Source: Lates calcarifer (taxonomy: Eukaryota; Chordata; Actinopteri; Centropomidae). From it: DNA of 64,000 nucleotides. Where the stretch lies: positions 18,906,749-18,970,748 of the forward strand of contig NC_066838.1 in assembly GCF_001640805.2 (NCBI RefSeq). Direction: 5' to 3'. The translations under genes were made by a program, and so were the position numbers. Below are positions 18,011-31,016 of this stretch, in pieces; the stretch's first letter is position 1; each line of letters opens with the position of its first letter. Under the pieces are notes generated by a model. It did not search any database. It was not told the DNA's origin and saw nothing but the letters and a program-made list of their open reading frames with translations.

Positions 18011-20149
18011 GCTTCAGGTCTCCGTGGGGACAGAAGCCATGCATGAAAAATGAAATTACTTCAATCCGTTGGCCTTGGCAGTGGTGTATAAATCCTCACC
18101 AGTTAGGAAGTGATAGCTCCCCATAATTTCATTTGGGTTTTCCCCGCCCCCCTGATTTCCTACCCGTTTCCAAGTCGCCCTGCTTGGGGGGGGGCAAAGA
18201 GATTCAGCTGCATGTCTCCACAGTCATTCCAGCCAATTAGCTCTCCCTCCCACAATGTTCATGTAGACGTTTTTAAAACTGTTGAGGGACGGCGCCAGAA
18301 TCCTTTTCTCATCTGTTTCTACCAAATATCTTTGCATGGCTGCATGTGCGCGCATATTCACATTCAAGTGTGCACAACTGTGCTTTCTTCTGCTATGAAA
18401 GACTTTGTTTATTCCAAAGATTGATTTCAAGAAAGGATTATACTTCAGCATTGTTTCACCTCCAGTTCTCACATTAAGCTTGTTTGGACAGTTGAGAGCT
18501 GATAATGACCAAGGGATGACAAACTGCCACTGCCATGATGTCTGGATCGTGATTGATTGTGATGTTTGTAATAAATCACATGCATATATACATGGTTGTG
18601 CATTAAGAGATCCAATAATGGTTGTCAAGGAAATGAATCAGCTAGCTGTTGTTGAATGTTATCAGTCTCATCCTTTTATCACAGAATATTGTGACAGGCA
18701 GGATGTCATTTCAATAGTAAGCAGCTCTTACTGTCATTTTGCCATTTTAGCTTCAGAAAGGGAGTGAATGTGTTGAAAAAAGCCCAGCATGAGACGAACA
18801 CGAAGAGCTGCTCATAACTGTATCAGTACTTTTTATTTCCTTTAATGAAGAGAGGGAAACTCTCTCTCTCCCTCTCTGTGTGTCTCTTGTTACACCACTA
18901 TCTTGCAGCTCACATGGGACACACAATAACACACACGCACATAAAATGTCTCCATTGGGTAATAAACAACAAAGGAATTCATTTTCAAGAGCGCAAATGA
19001 TAATCAAAAACAGTTTTTCAGTTTTTTCTCTCTTTGACTTTTTCTTTACTCCCTCTGATTTTCCCTCTATTGTCTTGATAATGTGTGTGTGTGTGCGTGC
19101 GTATGTGTCTGTAGGGGAGAGAGAGTGGACGAGAAGCGCTCAGCCAAGAGAGATTGATAGTGAGAGTGAGGGAGAGACAGAGGCAGCGAGAGAGAAAGTC
19201 ATGACTGTATCATTCGGCATCAGAAACCAGACACTGTCTAAATGACCTATTTGTCGACGGATCAAAGCAATTCCCTTCATTACTGACAACTTGTCTGGTT
19301 CTTAAGGAGATCTTATCAGTGAGCTTAGCTCCCTTCTGCCAGGCAAAACTGAATCAAATGAGAAATTATCATGCCACTGGGTCTTTGGGGAAAACAGAGG
19401 AGAGGAGATGAAGAGAGGGGAATGAATAACACAGAGGCGCCGTTCTACCACCACAGTCACTGGGGTGCAAAGGAATTAATTTCCACTTAAAAATTCATGT
19501 AAACTAACACTTTAAAAAGTACCCAACTACTACTACTTAGATATATGACTGCTGTAGAAATTACTGACATATTTCAATGATACGAAGAGATACATTCAAA
19601 ACATCGATTCAAATTGCAAGTAGATAGTTATGTAACTTCTATCAAATATATTAGATCCATGTAGATCCACCTCAATAAACATGCATGGGATTAGAAAAAA
19701 ATACTAGAAATACCTCTACATATAGTAGAAAACAAAAGTGAGTACACACCAGGCAATATCACTAAACTGTACCATTTTACAATAATTGTATTATTTTTTA
19801 GTTGAAGTGTAGGGCATTTGATCTTATGTAATATTCAAAACAAACAGGTTAGACAACACTGAAAATATGAGGCCCAAACTAAAACCTCAAAGCAAAAATA
19901 TACAGTGGTCACAAGAGTATAGTCATGTAGAGCATCATGACTCCACATGGTAAAAGAACCTGCCTGAATAAGCATGAAACCAGATTGTGAGACTTCATAA
20001 ATATGGGAGAAGGTACAATAGTGTATTAGTAGGCTACTGAACACTGTCACAGCAATGGAGATATAGACAGAGGCATACTACCAATAACAGAAGGCGTAGT
20101 GGCTGACCTCGAAAAATGACACCATGCAACCTTGCATTGAAAAGCAGAT

Positions 20150-20530
20150 GGGTGAGTGCCTCTGACTTGGAACACGGATTATCTGTGGAAATTGGTGTTT
20201 CAGAGACTGATCAGACAGTCTGAACGACATTGCATGACGTCGACCTCCATGGACGACATTCAAGAAGAGAACCATTGCTCACAAAATGTCACAAAACTGC
20301 AAGAAGAGGTACGTGAAAAGAGGCCTGATGAATGTTGGCTGCGCATTGTTTGGTCAGAATATATTTGGATCAGATGGGATCAAGCATATTTAGTCTGGAT
20401 TTGGCCTGAAACACCACAGTGCTGACTGTGAAACATGGAGGTGGGAGTGGGCTGATATGGTGCTACATGAGTGCAAAAGCTGTAGGAGAATTGACATTTG
20501 TATACGCAAATATTGAACAAAAAAATTAAG
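20150..20530 (+). mobile_element. Degenerate Tc1/mariner-like transposase fossil
   Basis: From about 20407 one frame reads NTTVLTVKHGGGSG, and a little further on MSAKAVGELTF. VKHGGGS followed by a W and then MSA-GVGEL-F is a hallmark of Tc1-family transposases just before the third catalytic acidic residue. A neighbouring frame just upstream (about 20280-20425) reads RPDECWLRIVWSEYIWI, resembling the W--V-WSDE segment around the second catalytic Asp. The two pieces are in different frames and the second ends at a stop, so the element is dead. I did not find convincing terminal inverted repeats. The same fossil is in the second copy. Confidence 0.75.
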
Positions 20531-21535
20531 TACTGGCATCTGGCACTAGTTTCTATTAAACTGTTAATTTCACTGTTCTGTTAAACCTGGGAATGTCTGC
20601 TCTTTAAAATGTGAATATTAATTTTAATTTCCCACACCTGGGCCCAGGACTGCACCAAACAGGCTGGGGTACAGTTTTGTGTATCTATTAGAGTTCATTT
20701 TTCAAGTTATTTTCATGTTGTTTTTCATAGATGTAGTTATGTTATTGTGTTACTGTTATTGTGGTGCACCCCTTGTGTTAGGCTAGCCAGTGTGCATGTT
20801 CCCTTGTTCTACTATGTTGACTTCTTTAAGGGCCCAATTTAGTTAGAATTCACTTTTACTTTTCTCTTTTTTGGTGGAAACAACAACCCACTTCCTCTAA
20901 ATCTAAAAAAAATGTAATCTCAAACATTTCTACCAACTTGAGTTAGCCTGGCTAGTCTTGGCTGACTCTATTTTTGAGGTCTTTCAAGTTCAAACCCAGG
21001 CAGTGGTGGGCTTCTCTGCTTTGTGTGATACCAGAGTGTTCCTGAGCATATTACCATTGCATTTGTTTGCCTCAGCATTCAAGCTTTTCCTCCACCCACG
21101 CAACTCTCACCATGGCAGATTAGGAGAGAAGGCGCTATATGTAAACAAAGGGGAGGAACATGAAGATGCTTAGAGCTCCAGTATATACAATTCAAAATAG
21201 AATTTGCTGTGTTCACAGACACTGTCTGTGCCAGTGTACTTGTTACATTTGCAGGTCTATCCTCCTTGCTAGAGGGTGGAATTGCTGTGAAAGTGATGAT
21301 GCCGGAAAAAGAAGATGAAAAGAAGAGGTTGGTGAAGAACCAGCTGTGGTATTGTTTTTACCAAACCAAACATGGAGAATTGAGAGATTATTACATTAAG
21401 GTGGTGAACCAGTGAGATTAATGCTCTTACACAATGAGTGACCCTTTGTATTTTAAACTTCCTATCCATCCAACAATTATGTTCAAAAGCAGAAACAATT
21501 TGCTATGTGTCATTAAAAGCCAACAACTCTGATTT

Positions 21536-21560
21536 ATATATATATATATATCTACACACA

Positions 21561-21604
<44 letters not shown>

Positions 21605-21618
21605 TGTGTGTGTGTGTT
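21536..21618 (+). repeat. (TA)n / (TG)n microsatellite with inverted flanks
   Basis: ACACACACGC at 21554-21563 is followed by 38 bp of alternating AT and then by the exact inverse GCGTGTGTGT at 21602-21611. The whole can fold into a long self-complementary hairpin. The second copy has 32 bp of AT instead of 38. Confidence 0.9.
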
Positions 21619-24439
21619 AGGGATTATTTTTTGAAGTTGATCGAGCCAGTTTAAGTTGATTAGTCGATTAGTTGAGACGTCGTTGTTAATTGTTATTGCT
21701 ACTTTCTCTGCTTCCATCAGACTCTTTTTCAGAGCTGTGGCTGCATACTGTCTGAAATCATTTAAGTCACCAAAGCTATTTGCTATTTGTTCATGTCCTT
21801 TGCTGTCAACATGAGCATTTAGGTACAACAAATCCACAGTGTTTTCCACCAGTGGGGGCTGTCGGCCGAATGGCCAGACATTAAAACATTTTCACCTGAC
21901 TACTTTCTGAATGTTTCAAGTCACGTCACTTTATATATTGTTATAACACCAGTCTTAAACCAGACGTCTGGATCTTCAGTAAAAAGAGAAACAAGTTGCA
22001 AACAGACGCTCTCAATGTCCCGTGTCTGCGTCCCAGAGAACAATGATTTTTTAAATATGAAACGGCTTAATTCAATGAGCCAATGAGACAGTTTTTCAGA
22101 CTCATCTGAAAATTTAAATATAATGATATGTATATATAATGACATGATAAGTGTACAGGAAAAAGTTGTTTTAGTTTAGTCAATGTTTGTACCTCTTTGA
22201 AGTTGGCACCTTGTATGATCAGGATATTAATAAAACCAATTTGATTTGTTTGTGCATTTTTATGCAGGCAATAAAATAAAATTAAATTAGATTTATTCTC
22301 CCACCATTTTTGAGAAATTAAGCATTGCATATTTAAGGCCTCAGAAGCCTATTAACATCCAAATAATATCAATGTGGTAACTTATTCATTCACACAATTA
22401 ACAGTAATAACAGTAACAGAAATTCTAACTTCATTAATTCATTCATTAATTCATTAAATCAGCGGTGTGTTGCTGCTGAATGCACATTGGGGAAACACTG
22501 ACTGATCTGACTGAACAGTCTAGATAATATAGATTGCTGTGTATTCAAGAAGTTGAAAGTCAGAGGATTTTTTTGGGGGTTCAAGTCAACAATGAGTCAT
22601 TGTTCTTGATTTTCTACTCATTACATGCCTTTGTTTAAAAAAAAAAGTGCTAAAGGGGAGAGAAGATCCGCTCACACTGTTCACACACTGGTTACATTAA
22701 AAAAAAAAAGGTATTTGGAATTATGACCTAATCTTAACTCTCTCCTACACTGAACCGAGTCAGTCAGAGCAGATTCAGAATCACAATAGTCATATTCAGT
22801 TATACAAAAACAAAGGCCACATGTGGTGGATGAGTTTCTGACATTCTATCTGCACTGCATACAACTTAAAACCAGGCACAGATTTGTTAACCAAGAACAT
22901 CCTTAATGCTCATGACTTCTTTTGTTATTCTACTTATTTCATTTTCCTGAAACACATGACATAAGACTGAAGATATATCATATGTGGCCTGGATGTGGCT
23001 GAGGGTGGTTTCAATAAGAAAACAAACTGGCCACATGTTGCTGTTCGTGAAAGAGAATTGTGAAAACATTAACCATATTAAAACGTATTGTTAAAAATAC
23101 TGTTGAGAACAGTTTCTTGAAATCACTTTGCATTCAGTTGAACAAAACCTTCAATTTCAAACACATTAAAAGGAAGGTGTCCTTTCAACTTGAATCGTCT
23201 CACAGCTTTGTGCATTATATCTTCCAGACAGCTTGAGACGACTGATGTGATGACGACTGTGTGAGGCTCTGTTGAATGAAAAGTCTTTTTTTTACTGAAG
23301 AGGTTTAGAAATTAGAGAAAGGAAAAAAACAAAACAAAACAAATAACACAGCCAAGAAATATACACTATGACCACATGCATCTAGCACTCATAATAATTA
23401 AGGTATGAATATTGTAAGAATGAAAAACCGAGAGCAAAACTGTAAACACAGCAAAAACCAAAAACACCCTCTTGAAATGGAGAGAAAGTGAAATCAGCTG
23501 CATTGAGTTCCAGAAAACGCTCAAAGGAAAAAGTATTACTATTTGGCTTAAGCATGTCACGCGCAAGCAAAAAAGAAACATATAAGACATGGGCCTGCCA
23601 TGAGCATGCCAATTAGTGTTTCAGAGAATGACACTCATTCAGCGAGCAGTTGGACAGTATAAACAGTCTGTCACCTGCAGACAGTAAAGTCAGAGCAAAC
23701 CCCTAAAGAGCTGAAAGCCAGGCCTTTCACAGCTTCAAAGCCCAACAAACAGGGATAGCTACTCCAAAGACAAATGCCGACAGGAACAAACAGAGAGATA
23801 TGTTCCTTCAGCAGTACAGTAAAGCCTTACAGGCAGACAAGAAATACAGGTATTGGCCAACAGGTCAACAACAAACTGGTTAACACTGAAGAGAAAGAGC
23901 CTCTACAAGAGAAAGATTTTTAGGTGGCACTGCATATCACATACACAGTCCATCTGTCAAATGTACTCCGGTGAGTGCACAGAGATAAAAAGACACCTTG
24001 TGTGTTTTGCTGTGAGTCAGCAAAGTGTCTGCATTAAGAGCTTTCCCGTGGCCTTTTTAAAACACAGACTTAAAACTCAGGCTTTGATGTTGTGCATTGT
24101 ATCTCTTCAAAAGGTAGGGCCGGATTGATGTTGAGTATCTCAGCCTGAAGTTAGGGTTTTTAAAAATGCACTTACAAACTAATGCATAAAACACAAACTG
24201 TGTAACATCCTGTATTCATTAGCTAGTGAGGATTGCACAGAGTCTGCATGAACAGATCTTCCCGTGGCTCCCTGTTTAAGAATGACGACGTCCAAATTAA
24301 GCTGATGGAATCTGAATGTTATTCTGAATGTTTTCCCTTGCGTGTGAGTGCACACCCTATTGTGAAATGTCTAAACAAATACTGAATGGATGGGAATAAA
24401 ATTGTGTATAGACACCCACAGGATAAACTGTAATATCTT

Positions 24440-24675
24440 CATCCAGTGGCAGGCTCAGATAAAAATTCAAATTTGTCATTTATGATCAAATACCTGCAAA
24501 ACTAATGACAGTCCCATCTGCCTCATACTTTTTGTTATGGCAATTAACAAGTGTTAGCATGGTAACACACTAAACTACAGTGGTGAACACGATAAAAATA
24601 TCTGTTAAACATCAGCATATTGGCATTGTCACTATGTGCATGTTAGCACATAGCCTCAGGGCTGCTAACATGGCT
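24440..24675 (-). repeat. Teleost interspersed repeat fragment ('gctaacatgctgatgttta' type)
   Basis: Read on the minus strand, the stretch follows a repeat common in spiny-rayed fish. Landmarks are tgctaacatgcacatag, caatgccaatatgctgat, gtttaacagatatttttatc, gtgttcaccactgtagtt and ttagttttgcaggtatttgatc. It abuts a SINE on the right. The family name is not known to me. A copy lies at about 50829-51064 in the duplicated block. Confidence 0.6.
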
Positions 24676-24680
24676 GTAAA

Positions 24681-24832
24681 TGATTTAAATGGAGGGCACT
24701 TTTCTAGTCTATCTACCGCTCAAAGGCTTTATAGTGTATGACCCATTCACTCATTCACACATTCATTCATACAGTAATGGCGCAGCACCTGGAGCAGTTA
24801 TGAGATAACCACTATACCTCCTGAGCCATGCC
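24681..24832 (-). mobile_element. Degenerate tRNA-derived SINE, B box lost
   Basis: On the minus strand it begins GGCATGGCTCAGGAGGTATA, an A-box-like tRNA head. It then has the motif ATGAATGTGTGAATGAGTGAA. It ends with the SINE tail ...TTTGAGCGGTAGATAGACTAG and CCATTTAAATCA. The same layout is seen in the better-preserved copy at 40775-41014. The middle, including the B box, is deleted here. Non-coding and certainly inactive. Confidence 0.65.
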
Positions 24833-25725
24833 AAAATCTCCTCTTCTTCCTCCTCTTTTGCTTTGCAAAAAACTAAATTATGCACTCCCTGGTTGGAGCT
24901 AAGGATCTCTGCTAAGCCTAAGCTAGTCAGACCTCAGTTGTGTCCTCTGCTGCTCTGCTCAGTCACCTCTATTGTGTTTCAATATAGCCAAATTAATGAT
25001 TTTGTTGTTTTGCACTGCGACATCAATCAAATCACTGTTATTATTGCAAATATGAACAGAATAAAAATAAATACAGTTTACCGCCAAACCTGTACTGTGT
25101 GATAAACTACAATGAAATTTTAATTGAATAATCACAGAAATAGTTTGAGATGACTGAATGTTGTCTTTTCAACTGCACTGCTGGTCACCAATTGTATGGA
25201 CGTGCTTTTATGCCGTTATCCATCTGCAAAATAGAAGGATGCCATTTTCTGATTTACTGAGGGGACAGAGAGGACAGAGGGGCAGAAAGATGCATTTTCA
25301 GATTTATCCAGCTTAGCGAGCTGTGTGAGTGTGTGACAGAATAAAATGTAGCATGCTCCGTGTTTTTTTAATGTCATTTGAATGATGGCTACAGTAGAGG
25401 TGATGCAAGTAAGATTATTAAAATACCTTCCTCCACATTAGTGAAAATAACATGGAGTAATGGAAGTTAAGCAGTGAATGACTTTTCCAATTACTGCAGT
25501 GAGAAAGGAGTCTGGTCTTTAATAGTGCAGGCTTATGGCAAATTAGAGGTGCTATTCTCCCTAGAGGTAACAATGGAATGACTCGCCCTCCGCACTCCCT
25601 TCTTCCAGGCAGGGAGAATGAAAATAAGGCAGCCATTGTAATGGCAGACAAAGAGCGGTCGCACCCCTTAGCTTTGGCTTAGCAGGGTTAGAGTGTGAGG
25701 GCTGCCATCTCACTATTACCCATCG

Positions 25726-25731
<6 letters not shown>

Positions 25732-25760
<29 letters not shown>
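25732..25760 (+). repeat. (CT)n microsatellite
   Basis: About 14 CT units within a pyrimidine-rich stretch. The second copy has the same tract at about 52121-52149. Confidence 0.85.
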
Positions 25761-25764
<4 letters not shown>

Positions 25765-28700
25765 ACTCTCTTTCATTAGGGGATTGATTAAATTGTGAAA
25801 TCGGGAGTGTGATGGATGCATGAATGACTTTTCCAGTCGCTCCCCTAGGCTTTGACAAGGACAATATCAAGGACCCCCTGTTATTCCCTCTTCCTCCCTC
25901 GTCCCTTCATCCCCAGGAAACCCAATCTGGGTAATTAGAGTAAAGAGTGTTGGAGACTTGTAGGGGGAGAGAGAAGCAGAGAGCGAGAGGGAGACAGGGT
26001 GACAGTGGCATGAAATCTGCTGCTATAGCATTTTTCCCAGCCATTTACCCACCCCCTCCCAAACTCCATACATACACACACACTTTTGCACCGTCCACCT
26101 TTCATACGCCACTATCTCCCTCTTCTGCCACCCCCCCCACCCTTCTTCTTTTTCTTCTCACTTTCTAAATCCATCAGGCAGCAGTGAAGACGAGAAATGC
26201 AGACTAGAGGGAAAATGGAGGGAGGAAAAGAGAGAGGAGAGTGAGAGTAAGGGGGGAATGAAAGTGGCTGTGAATTGACTGCATCAGCAGAACTCTGTAG
26301 CAGGCCATGAGCCTTTTGGCTGGAAACCTGGAAACAGGAAGTGTAGAGAAGTTGCCAGGACTTGTTTGCTTGGACATCCATTTGGCAGGATGGATGTACA
26401 GTAAAACATGAGAAAGAGGATGAAGTTTTTCCCCCCTGACCAGACATGTGACCTTTGTGGAGTCCTGTGCTGCTGGAATGAATTTGTCTTCCATTGTCTT
26501 TTTCAATCTAGTCAAGAGAAACATGCAGTTACATCACTGCACAGACACATTTCCAGTGGACACAGCTGAAGGGCTGTTTGAAGGGGAAAGCATACAGCAC
26601 ATTCCTCCAAGCCGACAGGGACAAACACTTCGGAAGTATCATGAGGTAAACAGATGTCTAAGGACCCAGATGTGAGTGCGAAGGCGAAGGAGGAAAGGTG
26701 TTGTTGGTTGAGGCAGGAGCGGTATGCACGTTTGATGTTGACTGGAAGCCTGACAAAATGGGCTGCTCCCTGCCAAGCCTACCCCTGCCAAGCACAGGCA
26801 GAAACTGAAGAGGGGCCGGACCTTGCCATGCTGCTGCTGGGTGTTTTGAAAAGTTGCATGCTCACTCATGTACATGCGCACAAACACAAAGACACACTTT
26901 GCTCAAACATGTACGCGCACGCAAACACACACATATGTGGTCCCGCCGCAGCCTCTAAGTGTGTGTCAGAATGTTTCCCAGGATGTTCTGGCTCCCACTA
27001 ACCAAGTGAGGGATTCAGCTTGGCAAACTCCACCTCAGCAAGAGTCCAGCTGTCATCTTGACAAATGAACCTTGGAAGAGTGAGGAGGTGTGTGTGTGTA
27101 TGTTTGTGCAGCTGTGCATGTGTGTCTGTGGATTCACGCCTGTGTATCTTTGCTGGAGCATAAGCACATGTGTCATAAGGATGACATACAGATGGCTGGT
27201 GCGCATGTGGATTTTGCTTTTTCAGAGGCAGCTGACCTGTCACTTCATGATTGATACAGATCAGGAAATGGACCAGAACCAGCAGTGGTCAGTTTCTGTG
27301 AACCTCTTTCAAGTCCCAGCAGTCATCAGGAAAACATTGCTGAAAATATGGAAATGCCCCAGACGCCCTAGCCACTTGGCTTGACGGTGAGCCCTTTTTA
27401 AAATGACACTCACTACATGGCAACCAGTACAAATCACCTTATATAAAGAAGCATTTTGCAAAGCCTCAGATGAACCATAACATCACCCGCTGTATGCTGC
27501 GATGCCAGGTGCTGTGCAAAGAGCTATGCATCACTCTGGTTTTATGAACAATGTGGGATGTTAAAGCTTTTATAGAGCGTTAGGAGGAAATGTTCTTTTC
27601 TCCTGAAAATGAAGAGCAAATAAAAATGTGTAAAGCAGCATCAGGGAGTATTGGCCAGAAATACTCATAAGTGAGAAACAGGGAGAAACCTGCAAAGTTA
27701 AAGGACAAGTTATAAAATACAGCCAACTTTTTATCTGCCGCTAAACTGTTTATCTTAGGAGCTGTTTCATCTTGAGATGCTGTAAAGCATTTCATTGCAC
27801 AGTGAGGAATTTTATTATACACATACACGGTGGTGATGTGTGCTTGCTTTTACCAGTTCTTCATGTGCGCCTGTGTGTGCCCTTGCATGTCTGTGGGTAT
27901 GTGTGCGGTTAGTGGGGTTTACCGTCATACAAAAACACGATCACCCCATGACAGTATGCATTATACTTGCATGAAAAGATTCTGACTGAGGCCTTTCATT
28001 GTAAATGACAACGCAAATAGGATCAGATTATTCTGGTGCAGGCCTCAATTTTGATTTCCCTCACATTTTACCTCCAGGAAAGAAAGAACCAAAGAGGGGG
28101 AAAATGGAAAAATACAAGCACATTAAGTGAGATTAGAATTTTACATCACATGACTTGCATCTGAAAGCGCTTCAATTCAATTCAATCTCATGCCCTAGGA
28201 CTTTTCCCCTCGCAATTACTCTTTTCTTCCATTTCCTCTAAATGCTGTTGCTTCGTGTTGAATCAGATTGTATTTTGTCAGTCCTGTCTCTCAGGCAAAC
28301 ATGCAAACACTGCTGAGCAGAGGTGGGAGGAAAGGATTACCTGATGGGATGAACGCATCTTGTCTGTCTGTTTGTCTGTCTGCTTGATCTCCTCTACTGT
28401 CATTTTGTCTTTCAGTCTATCTGACTGCCAACCTGTCTGTCAACCTGTCCTTTCTATTTGACCGACCTCGTCTCATATCACCAACAATCACTGCCACCCA
28501 CAACGCCCTCCCCCCACCCCACTTCATCATCATACTCCCTATCTCCCAGAGTCTCCTTCCGAATATCTTTCTTCCAATTTCACTGCGCATTATTTTTTCA
28601 TGTCTTCAGAGGAATAAATTCTTGGCTCTCCTTCATCCTCCTGATCCACAGGGTCGCTGAGGCTAACCTCCAGGGGACCAGACAGAGGCTGTTTGTTAAG

Positions 28701-29940
28701 CTGTTATTTATCTCCTTCATAAAGTCCTCCTCATCTCCTATTAAAGAGCCCAGAACTGTTGCCCTTGACTCACACATAACTCTTGTGTCTTTTGGTGAGA
28801 TGATTTACTGTTTAATTTAACACCAACTGAACCCAGGAGGGAGCCCGCCTGGTGCTGCCTGATGTCATATCAGAGAAGTATGCGTTGGGGCAGGGGGGGA
28901 TTTGTGAACATGTGTGTGTGTGTTTGCGCTGTCTGTACGTGTATAAGTGAGTGGGTGGCTGATGCAGGATTTTTTGTTGTTTGTTTTGTTACTGTAAAGC
29001 CTTAGTAGTAGCAGCTCTGGGCCTGGCTGGTTGTGCACAGCAAGGCCGAGGCTGGGAAATGTTCCTCTTGAAAAATAAACCATAGCTGAGCATGTCTGAT
29101 GAACATGTTTACCAGGACTTCACACTGCTAATTTCAAAATAATGAGATATTAAACAGTGAAAATTACATTTCAGTCTCACTTCCCTGAACATAAGAGGAA
29201 ACAAAGGCCAAATGCTGTTGACAAATACATGACTGTAGTAACAATTTGTTTTTCTCATCAATACCAGGAGATTAGGAGACTCCATTTCCTGGGGCTGATA
29301 AATGTAATTATATTGATCTAATTTCATTAGAGGAAAGGAAATGCAGTTCATAAAGTATTTGTTATACCGTATGCCAAGACAAGGGAGTGGCTCTTAGGAA
29401 ACTAGTGGATCATTGAGGGGAAACAAGTCAGGACTAAGCATAGAGAAAAAGACCTGTCAAAAGAATATCTAAAGCTATTCCCTTCCTTTTTTTTCACAAA
29501 TGCCCTCCACCGACTCCTTGCATGAGATATTAATGCAGCCTTAGATGCTCACCTCCTTTCTTAAATACCTGAGTTTCACACTATTCAAAAGACGGTCAAA
29601 TTGCTTTTATGGTCAAATGTTTCATTAATGATGTGACCTGTCAAAGAGGACAGGAGTGAGTATGCTTCTCACAAAGACTCCATTAGCAAGAGTAACAATG
29701 TAAAGCACTCTCAGCTTCCTCTGGTGTTTTACCCGTGCCATCATAACTCAGGCTTGCCTATCCAGGTTTATCCCAGCTGTCACAAGAGCAGAGTTATTAT
29801 GTCTGAATACTTCTATTTTACACTTGCATGTGCCAAGGTTGATGTATCTGTGCATGAAGAGCAGAGGTAATATCTGAGGTGATCATTTTTTAAATACATG
29901 TGTTATTTAACTGTACTACTATACTACTATAACTGTACTA

Positions 29941-30262
29941 TATCTGCACCAAAATTCACAGCAATAAAGCCAATAATTGTAGATATATTCAATAATATCC
30001 CAAATATGTTAATCTGCTGGTGGCCAGGGGATCAGCAAAAACATTATGATTCATCCTCTGCATGAATGACTACACATAATTTCATGGCAATCCATTCAGT
30101 AGCTGTTGAGATGTTTCACTAAAAATCAAAAAATGTCAATCTGCTGTAAGAAAAGTCAGAAGAATACCAACGTTTGTGGCAGTGCATCCAGTAGTTGCTG
30201 AGATATTTCCGACTGGGCCAAAGTAGTGGAAAGACCAACAGGCTGACCGGCACTGCCACAAC
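29941..30262 (+). repeat. Teleost interspersed repeat ('tttcatggcaatccat' type), uninterrupted copy
   Basis: The stretch carries three degraded turns of a roughly 130-bp unit. One example is 'aatttcatggcaatccattc', followed by 'agtagctgttgagatgtttc', then 'aatctgctg' and 'gggatcagcaaa'. I recognise this phrase set as a very common repeat of spiny-rayed fish genomes; the family name is not known to me. At its position 29979 the second copy of the block carries the 6455-bp insertion, so this copy is the empty site, reading caataattgtagat. Confidence 0.65.
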
Positions 30263-30618
30263 ACAGACATCAAGAGAGGATCAGTAAATATCAAACTGTA
30301 TATTTGGCCGACTGATTTGCAGCGTCTCCAGGAATAAAATTCAAAGCTCAGGTTTGGAAAGAAAATACCTCCTGTGAATTCTTCAGGGGGTGAAACCAAG
30401 CAAAAAGCCAAGAGTTTAAACTAGCCAAGATGTGTTTCTGAGTAAAAACAAAGAGGAAATGAAGTGCTGACATGACTGTTTCTGCTCTTCCCCCACAGTG
30501 GATCAAGGTCTCTTGCTCCTTTTTCCCCCCTCTCTTCATACTTTACAGGAGGTCCACCCATTTCTGAAAGAAGTTTATTGTTTCTTTTCTTTACTTCCCT
30601 GGCTTGATAGCGTTTATG

Positions 30619-30650
<32 letters not shown>
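30619..30650 (+). repeat. (GT)n microsatellite
   Basis: About 14 GT units. In the second copy (63461-63486) it is shorter and interrupted by TATG, an allele-like length difference. Confidence 0.9.
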
Positions 30651-30651
<1 letters not shown>

Positions 30652-30997
30652 GTGGGTGTATGTGTGTTTAAGATGTACGCCTGCCAAGAAAGGACTTTAG
30701 CAGTGCACAAGAACATCGAAAGAATACAAGACAAAACACAGTCCCGAAAGGAAAACGCTTGAATACATATACAGCAGTGCACAGTTCATGTGTTTGATAG
30801 ACTTAGCGTAGCCACACATTAGAGTGTTTTCACAGCCTGAATTTATTTAGCCCACAGAGTTCTGTGCAGTTCAACATTCATAAAACGTTCCATATGGGCA
30901 GCAATGTGGTTTCCGAGTGACTGAGCTCTGGATCGGACTGTGATCCTTAAATACTCCCATCCCTGTGTTTTCACCACCTTTCTCTGGTGGACTAGGT

Positions 30998-31016
30998 AAA
31001 AAAAAAACAAAAAAAA
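30998..31016 (+). repeat. A-rich homopolymer (A10 C A8)
   Basis: In the second copy the corresponding tract at 63834-63858 is a pure A25, another length variant between copies. Confidence 0.85.

Noticed and set aside
17585..18046. 153-residue plus-strand open frame, repeated at 43993-44451
   Set aside because: The second half is the pyrimidine tract (PSPSLSSPLF). It appears twice only because the block is duplicated, and the length differs by indels within the tract.
18224..18628. 134-residue minus-strand frame, 165 residues in the second copy
   Set aside because: The length changes between copies through a one-base indel in a G run and a C run; there is no recognisable protein feature. Intronic chance frame.
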